This document shows positions 1-10,185 of a stretch of 64,000 nucleotides of DNA, piece after piece. Location of the stretch: positions 24,225,554 to 24,289,553 of the forward strand of contig CM065695.1 in the NCBI GenBank assembly GCA_017654935.2, written 5' to 3'. The stretch is from Phymorhynchus buccinoides (lineage: Eukaryota > Mollusca > Gastropoda > Neogastropoda > Raphitomidae). Within the stretch, counting starts at the first letter, position 1; every line of letters begins with the position of its first letter. A program made the position numbers and the translations under genes. The notes below the pieces were generated by a model. It searched no databases. It was not told the origin of the DNA and saw only the letters and a program-made list of their open reading frames with translations.

Positions 1-652
1 CTCACCAAAGGGGTTATTTCATTTATATCCATGGGATGTAAAAGTTTGAAATGTAAACAAAAAACAACTAAAACTGTTGTCAATATGACATTTAAATTGT
101 TAACTTTTCTTACGTATCCATATTTATTCAATCTTCTCTTATTTTCAGGCAAAATTGAAAAAGAAAATTGATGAATGTAAAATGTAACCAAGATGTGTAC
201 ATTACTAAAGTGATGATTATGCTCATCTGTAATTCTAAATGATATTGAAAGAAAACAATCTTATTATATAATATGAATAATACATGCACATACTATGATA
301 CTGTGTTTAAAATGAATGGGAAAAAAATGTCCAAGATGTGTATCCTTAAAGTCAGGATGAGCAATTCTGTTATGCGCTGAAACAAGACAACCTCATAGAC
401 TAGTCTTTTTCAATTTAATTCACATTATTTTAGATTAATGAAAGAAAAGTAATGTGCTTCTAGTTTTACCAAGTACGGGATAAGCCAGCAAAACTGCATT
501 CAGATTTGTTGACGATATGATGGGCTGTATTAATATGAATGAGTATCAGTTGTGTTCAGCTGCTTGTTTGTGACATCAGTACACTGGATTACTTTGCTGT
601 TTTGTTTTAGGCTTGTAGACATGGCATGTTGTGAACGTTACAGAATATGAAG
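1..652. other. AT-rich DNA without a recognisable feature
   Basis: No convincing exon, splice pair or repeat family was recognised here. It is AT-rich and has no long open frame. It may be intron of the gene whose exons start near 1.1 kb. Confidence 0.5.
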
Positions 653-770
653 ATTCTTCTTCTTCAATCGCTCAGACAGTTTCCTGTCAATTGTGAGCGC
701 AGATGCATCATGCTGCCGTTATGCACCTAACTAAGAAATAGTTAGGCCCAGCAAGTCCGATTCGGAGCAA
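653..770 (-). repeat. GAA-tailed SINE-like repeat, 3' part
   Basis: On the minus strand this segment carries the same block seen at about 11345-11456 and 46890-47001: a 'gcctatttcttagttaggcgc' type core (shown here in part), then a segment mentioning 'catctgcgctca', then 'gacaggaaactg', ending in a GAAGAAGAA tail. Three copies in both orientations, each ending in the same simple tail, fit a retroposed SINE or LINE 3' end. Family name unknown. Confidence 0.6.
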
Positions 771-1097
771 TACCGAAAGCTTACGAAAGTCAGCCTCAAA
801 GTTTTCCGAGAGAGCTTTTCACCAAGGTCGAGCCAAAATTTGATCGGCTACGCGCTTGGCAGCTTCAAGCGTCGGAGTGCGCGAATTCCATGAAGATGGA
901 TGCTGGACGGAAGCTATGTTCCTGAAAATCATGCTCTGTTACGGATTTTTTGAGTGGGAGTGTTCCTGAAAAGCAAATTTGGGGGTAGGCATGTCGAGAG
1001 AGTCTGTCTTTCACCAAGGTGAGCCTTTATCTGAAGATGGATTGTTTGCTGTTTTTGAGGCAGCCATACAGTGGGATACTTTATATCTGTGTTTCAG

Positions 1098-1220
1098 AAG
1101 TACCCTGTGGTGCCCTTCACCATCCAGCTGCAGCGTCACTGTGAGGACGTGATGTGGATGAAGGTCCACTTAGACGGACAGACCATCGTCTCCAAACCGT
1201 TCAAGTCACGGCACCTGTAT
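1098..1220 (+). CDS. Tandem exon copy 1 of unrecognised zinc-knuckle gene
   Basis: This is the first of three tandem 158-bp units, each holding a 3' splice site (ctgtgtttcag) and the same 41-codon exon beginning KYPVVPFTIQLQ. Copy 1 and copy 2 differ by a single base near the acceptor, so the duplication is very recent, gene-converted or an assembly artefact. At the place where copy 3 has a GT donor after the TAT codon, this copy reads GC, so it needs a rare GC-AG donor or is not used. Only 35 bp separate the end of this copy from the next, too short for a normal intron, so copies 1-3 could at most be used alternatively. No function can be assigned to the encoded segment. Confidence 0.45.
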
Positions 1221-1255
1221 GCCATACAGTGGGATACTTTATAACTGTGTTTCAG

Positions 1256-1378
1256 AAGTACCCTGTGGTGCCCTTCACCATCCAGCTGCAGCGTCACTGT
1301 GAGGACGTGATGTGGATGAAGGTCCACTTAGACGGACAGACCATCGTCTCCAAACCGTTCAAGTCACGGCACCTGTAT
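1256..1378 (+). CDS. Tandem exon copy 2 of unrecognised zinc-knuckle gene
   Basis: Second copy of the duplicated exon, preceded by ctgtgtttcag and reading KYPVVPFTIQLQ, then DVMWMKVHLDGQ, in phase 0. It is practically identical to copy 1 and differs from copy 3 at many positions; for example copy 3 has LKVEDVMWIKIH where this has RHCEDVMWMKVH. Like copy 1 it has GC rather than GT after the final TAT codon. It is either an alternative exon using a GC donor, a dead duplicate, or a misassembly. Confidence 0.45.
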
Positions 1379-1413
1379 GCCATACAGTGGGATACTTTAT
1401 AACTGTGTTTCAG

Positions 1414-1536
1414 AAGTACCCTGTGGTTCCTTTCACCATCCAGCTGCAGCTTAAGGTTGAGGACGTGATGTGGATAAAGATCCACATGGACGGACAGATC
1501 ATTTCGTCAAGATATTTCGATCGGGATTACTTGTAT
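1414..1536 (+). CDS. Exon (copy 3) of unrecognised zinc-knuckle gene
   Basis: This is the most credible functional copy of the triplicated exon. It has an acceptor tttcag, 41 phase-0 codons (KYPVVPFTIQLQ ... DRDYLY) and a GT immediately after TAT. The phase matches the next exon at 2758, whose first codon is GTG. The alternative donor four bases upstream (CTT|GTATGT) would throw the next exon into an immediate TGA, which favours the stated end. Codon differences from copies 1 and 2 are conservative, so the segment may be under protein-level constraint. It is probably part of an extracellular or structural beta-rich region, but the family was not recognised. Exons further 5' were not found in the window. 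Confidence 0.6.
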
Positions 1537-1617
1537 GTTAACTTTTTTAAAAATTCATTGCGTTCAATGCTTTTAACAAATACATGTAATACGAATCTTG
1601 TCCCCAGTATCTAAGCC

Positions 1618-1990
1618 TGGCTATGATAATCTTCAGGAACTTCATGATTGAGGTTTCGTTTGATGCCTGTTCACCATATAGCGCTACATCACCATCGTCT
1701 TGTGAGATGGAGAGAGACCTAGAGCGAGAGAGAGAGAGAGACCAATCTGTATTGCTTTTTGCATGGAAAACGCTATTTGTAATGGTTTGGATTCTAGGGG
1801 AGTGTGAAGGGGGGGGTGATGTGGGTGTAGTTATCAATATTTTGTTTCGGGTTGTTCCTTATGAAAAGTGCGTTGTTTTGTTGTTGTTTTTGCTCAGATT
1901 TTTAACTTCTTTGTGAAGCTCTTAGAGCCCCATAAGGAGAATAAGCGCTATATAAATTGTCATTATTATTATTATTATTATTATTATTTA
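1618..1990 (+). repeat. LINE/SINE 3' tail ending in (ATT)n
   Basis: The stretch ending at 1990 contains 'aagcgctatataaattgt' followed by eight ATT units. This is the classic 3' terminus of CR1/L2-type LINEs and the SINEs that use their machinery. The 5' limit is uncertain; a small GA tract lies at 1716-1740. The insertion is in the intron between 1536 and 2758. Confidence 0.5.
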
Positions 1991-2339
1991 TAGCAACTCA
2001 GGGGATTTTTGTGTGTGTGCCTTTTTCATTTTTTCAACAGGTTAACTCATTCAGGAGTCATGATGGCAGATGTTTGCCGTTTTTGTGACTGTTTCAGACA
2101 ACTGCCGTCTGAAATTCCGATTTTTTTTTCCATCCACAAATAGCGTAGTCAAGGGAGCTTACTGTTAAAAGTCAAAGTACACTCATTTATGCTTCGATTG
2201 CTTCCCTTCGACCGTATCTCATAGCCATTTGGGCCTTATTTTTAGGGAATATCGTGGAGTCACTTAGCAACAGTTGTGTTCCAACTCCTACATTAACAAA
2301 ATGGTGGCTACAAAAATTGGAAATTCTGTTTTGGTTACT

Positions 2340-2621
2340 TTAACCCTTTCACCACCAGCCATTTCTCAGCCAAAAAATGCCATTAAACTTAACTGGGTAG
2401 AAAAAATAAAATATATGCAAAATTGCGAATTCCTCTGTGACGTATTTTTGTTTATAACATTAGGCCGATATCCTTACCTCCCCAAAATAAAAGAAAATAG
2501 GGTCTTTGGATAACAGGCTCTGATTTGTCTTTGGATAACAGGCCCTGATTTGATGCCTTTTGGTGACATAGGTGTTAACTATTGTGGTGCTAAAATGCAA
2601 CATTGGCAGTGAAAGGGTTAA
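2340..2621. mobile_element. TTAA-bounded MITE, family with CCCTTTC ends
   Basis: A 282-bp element bounded by TTAA on both sides. The left end reads TTAACCCTTTCACCACCAGC and the right end GGCAGTGAAAGGGTTAA, an inverted repeat of about 20 bp. Two further copies are at 5386 and 42593. TTAA targets with CCC-starting inverted ends are typical of piggyBac-type elements. There is no transposase, so it is non-autonomous. Confidence 0.7.
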
Positions 2622-2757
2622 TGAGTGTTGTTTTCTTTTTACACAAAACAGATGAATAACAACAGTGTGTGTCATTTTTTGTAGTAGACGTATACCTTTC
2701 TTTTGCAAAGTATTGTTTGTTCCTGATACTCACGGTGACCTTTTGTATTGTCTCCAG

Positions 2758-2947
2758 GTGACGGCCAACCCTCTGGGAGAACACGCAGGAGTCATCCGGG
2801 TGGAACTTTATAGTGCAGGGCAGGCAGAGGAGATTGTCTCTATTAACAAGTATGGGACTTGCACAGGCGCAGAAGACCCCAACGCAGACTCCAAGCTACA
2901 CTGCCTGACCAAGAGGGACGTTTTCAAACATAAAAAAGATGCCCTGG
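2758..2947 (+). CDS. Exon of unrecognised zinc-knuckle gene
   Basis: Acceptor tctccag precedes GTG ACG GCC in phase 0. The frame reads VTANPLGEHAGVIRVELYSA and continues to KHKKDALG. The donor GG|GTTGGT at 2948 leaves one base of a codon (190 bp, phase 1), exactly what the next exon at 3509 needs (GG completing a glycine codon). The agreement in phase on both sides is the main evidence for this exon. The segment is hydrophilic with four cysteines and no recognised domain. Confidence 0.7.
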
Positions 2948-3184
2948 GTTGGTTGCCTTCTTGTTTTGAAGTGATGTATTTTACAGACTATTAAGCAGTA
3001 CAATGTACTTTTTCTTTCAGATCAGACTGAGATCCCTGCGTCTCATATATACAGTTATATAATAGGACTAGTGATGGTTTAAACAAATCTTTATTCATTT
3101 GAAAACGATCAAACAGAAAGACAATTAGAGCAACACTAAGCTCGAAGCTAGTGATGATTGGGGATATGTGAGGTCTTTTGTACA

Positions 3185-3420
3185 AATGGTTCCCCAACCT
3201 TCTGGAAGCCATGCTTGTAACTTCGTCTAATCTATCACTCTCTTTGATTCTGCTTTTTCCCTTCGGAGGATTTTGGACCGATGATGTTATGCTAGGAGCT
3301 TGCCATGGCTAAAGGCAATCCCGGCATAACTATGCAGAACATAACATTTTGATGTAGCCTTGGTGCTCTAGCTTATGTCAATTAGTCTGAGACAGTCTTA
3401 TGCCAAGGCGATATGTGTGT
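3185..3420 (+). repeat. Composite of two interspersed repeats
   Basis: Bases 3185-3262 match the GAA-tailed SINE-like family (ttcccc...cttctggaag, then cactctctttgattctgcc). Bases 3262-3420 match the second half of a repeat family that is seen complete on the minus strand at 12575-12873 (ggaggattttggac ... gatgttatgctaggagcttg ... gccttggtgctctagcttatg). Lies in the intron between the exons at 2758 and 3509. Confidence 0.55.
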
Positions 3421-3508
3421 ATGTGATGGCTTGCATGACTCTGTGTGTTTGCATGCATTCCTTTGTGCATGTAAACATTTTACATTAAGTTATTTGTGGA
3501 TTTTTTAG

Positions 3509-4269
3509 GGACCATTGTTTCGAGAGAGGGAAGGACCACCATGACCGTCGTGCCAACAGGGCAGTTCGTGAGGAGATATTTCCCTTATGAGCTGATTGAA
3601 GAACTGGTGCTCCGCTACAGGCCACTGGTGCCGTCAACTGCACCCCCAACAGTGGAGACCCCTGCTGTCATCAAGATTGAGCCTGAAAGCAGGGGAGACC
3701 ATCCTATGCAATCAGACAACAAAAATGGAGACTTGCCTCCAGCCAATGGCGGCATTGGAGAGAGCTCTGCATTGGCTAAGGTTCCACCTGAAGAGAACCG
3801 CGGTGCCTTGATTTCACCAGTGAAAATCGAGAAGCACGACAGCTACGCATCGACCACACCGAACCGCCCGACCCGGGGTTTTCCATGCGCTTCATGCCAA
3901 AAAGTATGCCGATCCAGGATCGGACTCTTCAGCCACCAGAGGGCGTGTCAACAGGAACTTGAGGAACCTGTCATCAACAACAGTCGCACATCTAATATTT
4001 CTCCGAAGCAGAAGTTTTTCCAGTTTAACGAGGGGTCAATGAATGGAGCAGAGAAGGAGGAGGCGCAGCGGTGGACCAAAGGGCTTGCAGTTGTTGATGC
4101 TTCAGACAACGATGACAGTGAAATTTGCATAAACGCCATTGAAGACGACAGCGGTGTGTACATGGGAAAGGAGGAGCAGGAAGGAGACGGTGTAATTTTC
4201 ATGAGGGATGATGATTGCTACATCATCGAAAAAGAGCCTGAAGAACACATTGTTATCCATGTGGAGTAA
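3509..4269 (+). CDS. Last exon of gene for C2HC zinc-knuckle protein
   Basis: Acceptor ttttttag at 3501-3508 is followed by a phase-1 exon that runs open to TAA at 4267-4269, giving 253 codons. The first ~45 residues (TIVSREGRTTMTVVPTGQFV ... ELIEELVLRYRPL) look folded; the rest is low-complexity and acidic. A motif C-x2-C-x12-H-x3-C with the core CRSRIGLFSH lies about half way. Two psi-K-x-E motifs (IKIE near 3670, VKIE near 3820) resemble SUMO attachment sites. This suggests a nuclear, chromatin- or transcription-linked protein, but that is inference. A similar CxxC...SRIGL.SH knuckle is common in retroelement-encoded proteins of invertebrates, so part of this exon may have been acquired from one. 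Family not recognised. Confidence 0.75.
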
Positions 4270-4391
4270 TTTGTGGCCTTTCCCTGTTTAATCAGAGCTT
4301 CAGCTTGTTGGTGCACCCACACCATTCATGCATATTGTTTCCACATGTTTACACCTTGTAATGTGCCTATCTCACTGGCGTATGCCAATTA

Positions 4392-4870
4392 TTAACTCAC
4401 TCGGGGCGAATGAGCCGGATTCGGCTCATGGCTTGCGCAACCGTTTAGGACGAATGGCCCAGCTCCGGCTCATAAGAGTTTTCAAGAGGTTTTAATTTCT
4501 GGCGTGTAATCAGCTTTCCGGTGGGAAGTCATAACCTATTTTCAGTTTGCTTTGACCTTGCCTCTCTTGAAATCAACCAATCATTGCAGACTTTATATTC
4601 AGCTTTGGTTGTAGAGGGGGGTCAAAGATCGGAATGTGAAATTTTCCTTCTTTCTATGTGTTAGCTGTTTTCGTCAATAGGAGACAAACAACGGAGGTAA
4701 GGAATCTGATATTTTACAATCGTTTAGTGCATGGTGTTGCTAATCTTTTCTGAAAATATTGATGCCTAACTCTTCATAACTTGGTTTTGGTGATTATTTT
4801 ACGAACCTAGTCAAATGCCCAGTCCTCACAGAACAAGGGGAAATAATTTGGCCAGTCCTGAGTGAGTTAA
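4392..4870. mobile_element. TTAA-bounded MITE, TTAACTC family
   Basis: Starts TTAACTCACTCGGGGCGAA and ends GGCCAGTCCTGAGTGAGTTAA. The terminal inverted repeat is about 12-15 bp and TTAA stands at both edges. Related elements with the same TTAACTC...GAGTTAA ends and an internal 'aagcaa..ggccag' motif occur at 37151 and 53665. Non-autonomous, piggyBac-like by its ends. Confidence 0.6.
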
Positions 4871-4883
4871 GCACAAGTGGACA

Positions 4884-5092
4884 GAGAGAGAGAGAGAGAG
4901 AGAGAAACAGAGAGAGAGAGAGAGAGAGAGACGCTTTCAGAATCATATTTATTCACATTGACAAGTACAGTCCCTATGTCAAGGGGGGATTATCGTAACT
5001 GCAGTATCGGGAATTCATGCAAAAGCGAAAATGAGTAAATGTATTATAAATAAAGGCAAATTGAGGAGAGAGAGAGAGAGAGAGAGGGAGCA
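4884..5092. repeat. (GA)n microsatellites
   Basis: Two GA tracts (4884-4932 with small interruptions and 5066-5088) flank a 130-bp stretch with no recognised content. Confidence 0.85.
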
Positions 5093-5299
5093 AGCGTCAT
5101 TTCAATCAAATGGTTTTTTTTTCATTTTTCATCAGGTCACAAATACATCATAACATTATACACCATTCAGTCATGCCAAAAAAGGTTTTATAAGCACAAA
5201 AACTTGCATTGTTTTTTGTTTTGTTTTAAGATCTACAAATATAATACTTATAGGCTAAGTTTACTCCCTCCCCCCTTCTCTCTCTCTCTCTCTCCACAA

Positions 5300-5354
5300 T
5301 ATATGTATGCCCACTTTTGTGACTTTATTGCAATAAAAGTTCTGTTCTGTTCAT
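5300..5354 (+). repeat. LINE 3' tail with TTCTG repeats
   Basis: The segment 'gactttattgcaataaaagttctgttctgttc' has a polyadenylation-like AATAAA followed by a short tandem tail, the usual 3' end of a truncated non-LTR element. The rest of the element is missing or unrecognised. Confidence 0.45.
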
Positions 5355-5385
5355 ACACACATGCATAATGCATTCAAATTTAGGT

Positions 5386-5616
5386 TTAACCCTTTCGCCG
5401 CCAGCCAATTAGTTTTAGCAAGAAAATGCCATTAAACTTAACTGGGTACAGACAAAAATGTATCTGCAATATTGGGATTTCCTTTGTTGCATTAGGCCTA
5501 TCCTTACCTCCCAAAATTAAGAAAATAGGGTCTTCGGATACATTTGATGCCTTTTAGTGACATGGGTGTTAGACTATTGTGGCGCATAAATGCGACATTG
5601 GCGGTGAAAGGGTTAA
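5386..5616. mobile_element. TTAA-bounded MITE, family with CCCTTTC ends
   Basis: Second copy of the family at 2340: left end TTAACCCTTTCGCCGCCAGCC, right end TTGGCGGTGAAAGGGTTAA. The interior shares 'cattaaacttaactgggtac' and 'cctccc..aaattaagaaaatag' with the 2340 copy. Confidence 0.75.
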
Positions 5617-5970
5617 AGTTTCAGTAACACATTTAGTAGCCCAACACTTTAAAACATGATCCATGATTTTTAATAGGCAGGGGACATAATATGACCCATG
5701 AAGTCTGAAAACAATCTGAAGCTCTGTTTAATATCTTTATGGATTGGGTTGAAGTAATATTTTGAATAACAGCCCTCGCCTGTTAAACATTTTCATAATT
5801 CAAAGACCATAAGCTGCAACTTTTCCCCTTGAAAGAGACCCATCGGCTAATGCTATGCTGCATGCTTAATGTTTCCAAAAGAGAAACCGGTGTGCAGTCC
5901 ATCCTTGATTTTGATGAAACAGATGATAATAGCACCAAAATGCCATGACAGTTCTTAACATCAAACAAAG

Positions 5971-6256
5971 TTTGGTCATTGTGCATGCATTCAGTACTCT
6001 ATCAACAGCTAAATCTGGGTCAGAATGTAATGAATCAGAATGCAAAGTTTGGTCATTGTGCATGCATTCAGTACTCTGTCAACAGCTAAATCTGGGTCAG
6101 AATGTAATGAATACAAAGTTTGGTCATTGTGCATGCATTCAGTACTCTATCAACAGCTAAATCTGGGTCAGAATGTAATGAATACAAAGTTTGGTCATTG
6201 TGCATGCATTCAGTACTCTATCAACAGCTAAATCTGGGTCAGAATGTAATGAATAC
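5971..6256 (+). repeat. Tandem repeat, 71-bp unit, four copies
   Basis: The unit begins 'tttggtcattgtgcatgcat' and contains 'cagctaaatctgggtcagaa'. Starts are at 5971, 6048, 6119 and 6190, so spacings are 77, 71 and 71; the first has a 6-bp extra. Copies are almost identical, which implies recent expansion. No coding signal is credible here. Confidence 0.9.
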
Positions 6257-6571
6257 ATTCGTTTTCGATTCTGGACAGTTTCAATTCGATTTTGAAAAAA
6301 TTGTGAGTAAGACACCAGAAATCACAATAACCAACATAATCACCATCACAGGGTTTTAGTTTAGATTTGAACACTTGGTTTTCCTGACACGAACTTTGAC
6401 CCAAAACAAATTCCACTAACAACATTTCAGAGGCTTTTCGTTTTAACCAGCCGATTTAACAAGTTTTAATTCTGCAGATATTAACACAGTATGGTTTTGT
6501 AATCATCCATGTTGGTTGAAGCTATCCCGTCCATTTTCATTTCAGATAGTGAGGACAGTGAATGTTCAGAG

Positions 6572-6897
6572 TCTCCCCGTGGGGATACCAGGGGGCTTTC
6601 GTAAAAATAGTTCCCCCAGCTTCTGGAAGTTCTGTGCTTGTAACTTCCCCTAATCTGCCACTCTCTTTGACTCTGCCTTTTCCCTTCGCTTTCTATCATC
6701 TACTATCTTTCTGACTTATTGGCCCATTCTCCTGCCTTTTTGAAAAAAAAATCTTCCAGATAACTCTGTCCTTTGAGCTCATTCGAAATCAGAATGTTGG
6801 CTGTACGCAGCGGAGAGACCAGTGAAAACTGAAAACCGGACGCATACATACCTTACCCATTATGGCCATATGGCCTGGGAACTCAGAAGAAGAAGAC
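6572..6897 (+). repeat. GAA-tailed SINE-like repeat, near full length
   Basis: Starts with 'ccccgtggggatacc', followed by 'agttcccccagcttctggaa', 'cactctctttgactctgcc', 'cccattctcctgcc', 'gagaccagtgaaaactgaaa', and a 3' tail GAAGAAGAAG. The same order of blocks is seen at 54465 and partly at 10950, 35825 and 46697. No open frame, so non-autonomous. Confidence 0.65.
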
Positions 6898-7100
6898 CAA
6901 TGTTCAGAATTGGAAGCTGCTTCATTTATTTGCCTGTTTTGTTGTGAAATAGCAAGTTTCAGATACTGTGGATGTGATTTGATCATTTATATTAATGCCT
7001 TTCTGGGGTCAGATTTACCCACGACCTTGCATGTCCCTGACTCAGTGACTGTCAGTTTCAAGGCTTTAGTTTTCGTGGTTTTAGTTTTGTGGTTGACATA

Positions 7101-7258
7101 CCATGGCTAAAAGACTCCGGGGATCATCCCAACAGACGAAGCACTTGAACACCATGAAACAAATGCATCAGTTAGGGATGAGAACATTATGCGTATGACC
7201 GTTCTTGATTACCCCGCCACATAGGCAGCCACACTCCGTCTTCGAGGGAGCTTGTTTT
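7101..7258 (+). repeat. Interspersed repeat, first half
   Basis: Contains 'ccatggctaaaagactccgg', 'gaagcacttgaacacc', 'agttagggatgagaacatta' and 'gcagccacactccg'. The same blocks occur at 56699-56850 (plus) and, on the minus strand, at about 12720-12873. Function and class unknown. Confidence 0.55.
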
Positions 7259-7274
7259 AATTATGATTGTTTAT

Positions 7275-8015
7275 CCTGAGAAAAAAAAGTGTTTTTGAGA
7301 ATTGTTAAAAACTGTTGACTTTTTGAGACTGGTTGAAAATGGTGGTCTTTTTGAGACTGGTTGAAAATGGTGGTCTTTTTGAGAATGCTTGAAAATTGTG
7401 GTCTTTTTGAGACTTTGAAAATGGTCTTTTTGAGAACATTTTGGTTAAAATTGGTTGTCTTTTTCATAATGCCTGAGAATATTTGTCTTATTAGAATATT
7501 GTGGTTAAAATTGCTTTTTGTTTTTGAGAATGGTTAAAATTGGTTGTCTTTTTGAGAATGGTTAAAATTGGTTGTCTTTTTGAGAATGGTTAGAATTGGT
7601 TGTCTTTTTGAGAATGGTTAGAATTGGTTGTCTTTTTGAGAATGGTTAAAATTGGTTGTCTTTTTGAGAATGGTTAAAATTGGCTGTCTTTTTGAGAATG
7701 GTTAAAATTGGTTGTCTTTTTGAGAATGGTTAAAATTGGTTGTCTTTTTGAGAATGGTTAAAATTGGTTGTCTTATTTGAGAATATTTAAAAAAGGTTGT
7801 CTTATTTGAGAATATTTAAAAAAGGTTGTCTTCATGAGAATGACTGAAAGTGGGTTTTTTGAGAATGGTTAAAATAGGTTGTAATTTTTAGAATGGTTGA
7901 AAATGGTTGTTATTGAGAATTGTTAAAAAAACGTCTTTTTGAGAATGCTTGAAAATGGTTGTCTTGGTTGAAAATGGTTCTTTTTGAGAATGGTTAAAAT
8001 TGGTTATTTTTTTGA
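7275..8015 (+). repeat. Minisatellite, ~28-bp unit
   Basis: About 25 copies of a unit close to 'ggttgtctttttgagaatgg' plus 'ttaaaatt'. The central copies (7520-7770) are nearly perfect and the edges degenerate. Strongly strand-asymmetric: G and T on the plus strand, A and C on the other. Confidence 0.9.
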
Positions 8016-8127
8016 AAATACTATACTATTGGTTAGACAGAATTAAAAAAACCTGATGGAATTCTTATAAAATTCTGCAGATACTTGCATCATGGTTAAT
8101 TTTCATTGCTGTTGACAGGACTATAAC

Positions 8128-8395
8128 AAAGATATTCTAAAAGGGTAAGATGGATTACTTAACAGCTCGGCGAACCGGGCTGATAGAGTTATCGTTAGTG
8201 GGGACGTGTACACTATTCACAGTGGAGGCTATCCAAAAACTCGGACTGGAACTTGAACGGAGAATTCAACTGGCCTATCAATGTGTAAAGTGTGTCACGT
8301 TTCAAAGGGACATAACCAGTGTTTCTGTCCTCACTACTCATATAGGGAAAAGAGACCGGATGTTTATCTTCCCCTGTACAGTCTTTGACTATAAA
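8128..8395 (+). repeat. Interspersed repeat shared with 40.7 kb
   Basis: Starting 'gatattctaaaagggtaaga' and running through 'cagtggaggctatccaaaaa' to 'gaccggatgtttatcttccc', this is over 90% identical by eye to 40728-40988. The open frame here is not conserved in the other copy (which has indels), so it is a repeat, not a gene. Class unknown. Confidence 0.7.
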
Positions 8396-8889
8396 CAGTG
8401 TAAAAATAAATAAATCATGGTTTTGTTGGCAAGCTCTTTGTTTTCCCTTAGAATTGTTTAATATTTTTCTGTTTTGTCTGACACTTGATTTGCTGACATA
8501 ATAGGAATTGTTCGGAAATAATTAAGGGGAGTAATTTCATGGTGTGTGGGAGTGATCTTGCTTGGCAGAGGCGGTCAGACAGGAAGCTATGCTGGCTTAA
8601 TTAGCCCTCGCCTCGTGTGTTTGGGAAGACACACAGCATGTATAATACAGTGCGTCATTCTAAAATTGATGTGATTTATATTTTTACGTCACAATTTGCA
8701 AGTTCTATCAGTTTGTGGCCACCCCTAATTTTTCTAAAAAATGTTTGCAAGTTGCTGACTCGCATCCGGCTGTTTCAAGCTTCGACACCATGGTTGCTAT
8801 GGTTTGTCCGCCTTGGTCAATTAAGGTAAACAACTAATTTTCATGAAATTCTCTCCCTTCGGGTTTTTTCTGAAAATCGTCTATTGTAG

Positions 8890-9086
8890 AACTATGTGAA
8901 TATTGTTGATTCATAATATCCATTTAATGAATTTTGATCCATGTGATAATTGTTGAATCATATCCATTTATTGATTCATATCCATTTAATTAATTTTGAT
9001 CCATGTGATCATTGTTGAATCATATCCATTTATTGATTGTTGATTCATATCCATTTATTGATTATTGATTCATATCCATTTATCGA
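8890..9086 (+). repeat. AT-rich tandem repeat
   Basis: Irregular repeats of 'ttgattcatatccatttat' and close variants, about seven copies. Confidence 0.75.
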
Positions 9087-10185
9087 ACTGTGATGGTAAT
9101 CATAGCAGGCTTCAGTCCCCACCAATTATGCATTTTCCCCAGTTTTGTCGTTGTTGTTTGTTCTTGGATTTTGTGTGTGTGTTTTTTGCATTGCTTTCAC
9201 ATTCTTTCTGATCACGAAAGTGTTGTATCCCCACTTCTTACCTGGACTGTAATCCCTGCTTCTTGCCTGGACTGTAAGTCAGTTGTAGTATTACAGCTTA
9301 TTACCACTCTTAATGGACAGTTTGTCTTGTTGACAGTTTTCCATTTGTATGGAGTGATATCAGATGATACTGCTGAGAAACGATTTTGTTTTGTGAAGAC
9401 TGGTTGTTTTGAAAAGTATGATTTTGTCGTATAAATTGATGGGAAAAGAAGAAAACCCTAATGAAGGTACCCAAGTCTCAGGATGATGGCTTTGTTTCAC
9501 CATTTGAAGAAGATTGTTGCTTTTTTTTTAAAATATTGGTTTGTTTTTCTTATTCATGTTCTGTGTGTGCTCTGCCATTTTCTAGTCATTTCATATTTTT
9601 TGAAATCCTATGTATGACCAGCTGTGATAATGACTTGTGCCAAGATTATCGCACTACATTCTCAAGGCAGGCTGAAGGGTAATGCCACTGTAATAAATGA
9701 CAATCCAGGCCTGTTTTGTTGGAAAAGTTGGGTTGATCATGATTGATATCACCTGCGATTTTACTTTTGCTCAACATTTTTGCTTGGTGTGATTTTTGTG
9801 TTTCTTTCAGCCACTTATGTTGCCTTTTTTATTTGTATCTTTTTTTTAAAGTTAGTTTTGTTGCACACTGAAAAATGCCTCTAACATTGTAAAATAAAAT
9901 TGCACCTCAGATAAGTTGCCATATTCTATATTCAGTTTAGTGTGAAGTGTTTGCCATAATGTATTAATTGTTTATTTTCATTTCCGTATGAGCTGTTAAC
10001 ACTGTTGCAATAAACCACTGTCAATTGACTCCAACTGCCGAGATATGTTGATAGATTTGTTTGAAGGCTTTGTGTTGTTAGTAAGTACAATGAAATTGAA
10101 AGTTATAGGGTTGGGTTGTTGGTTGTTGGTTTTTTTTGGGGGGGGCGAAATTAAAAAACCATGTGAAATGCTAAAATTCATGTGT
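9087..10185. other. Intergenic or intronic DNA, nothing recognised
   Basis: AT- and T-rich DNA without convincing exon, splice pair or known repeat. Small open frames here lack any domain. Confidence 0.5.

Noticed and set aside
2042..2339. Another TTAACTC element starting at 2042
   Set aside because: The left end looks right (TTAACTCATTCAGGAGTCA) but no matching right end was found.
3595..3811. Alternative frame over the zinc-knuckle exon
   Set aside because: Shadow of the phase-consistent frame that joins the exon at 2758.
8150..8413. 87-codon frame starting MDYLTARRTG
   Set aside because: Lies in an interspersed repeat; the second copy at 40.7 kb does not keep the frame.
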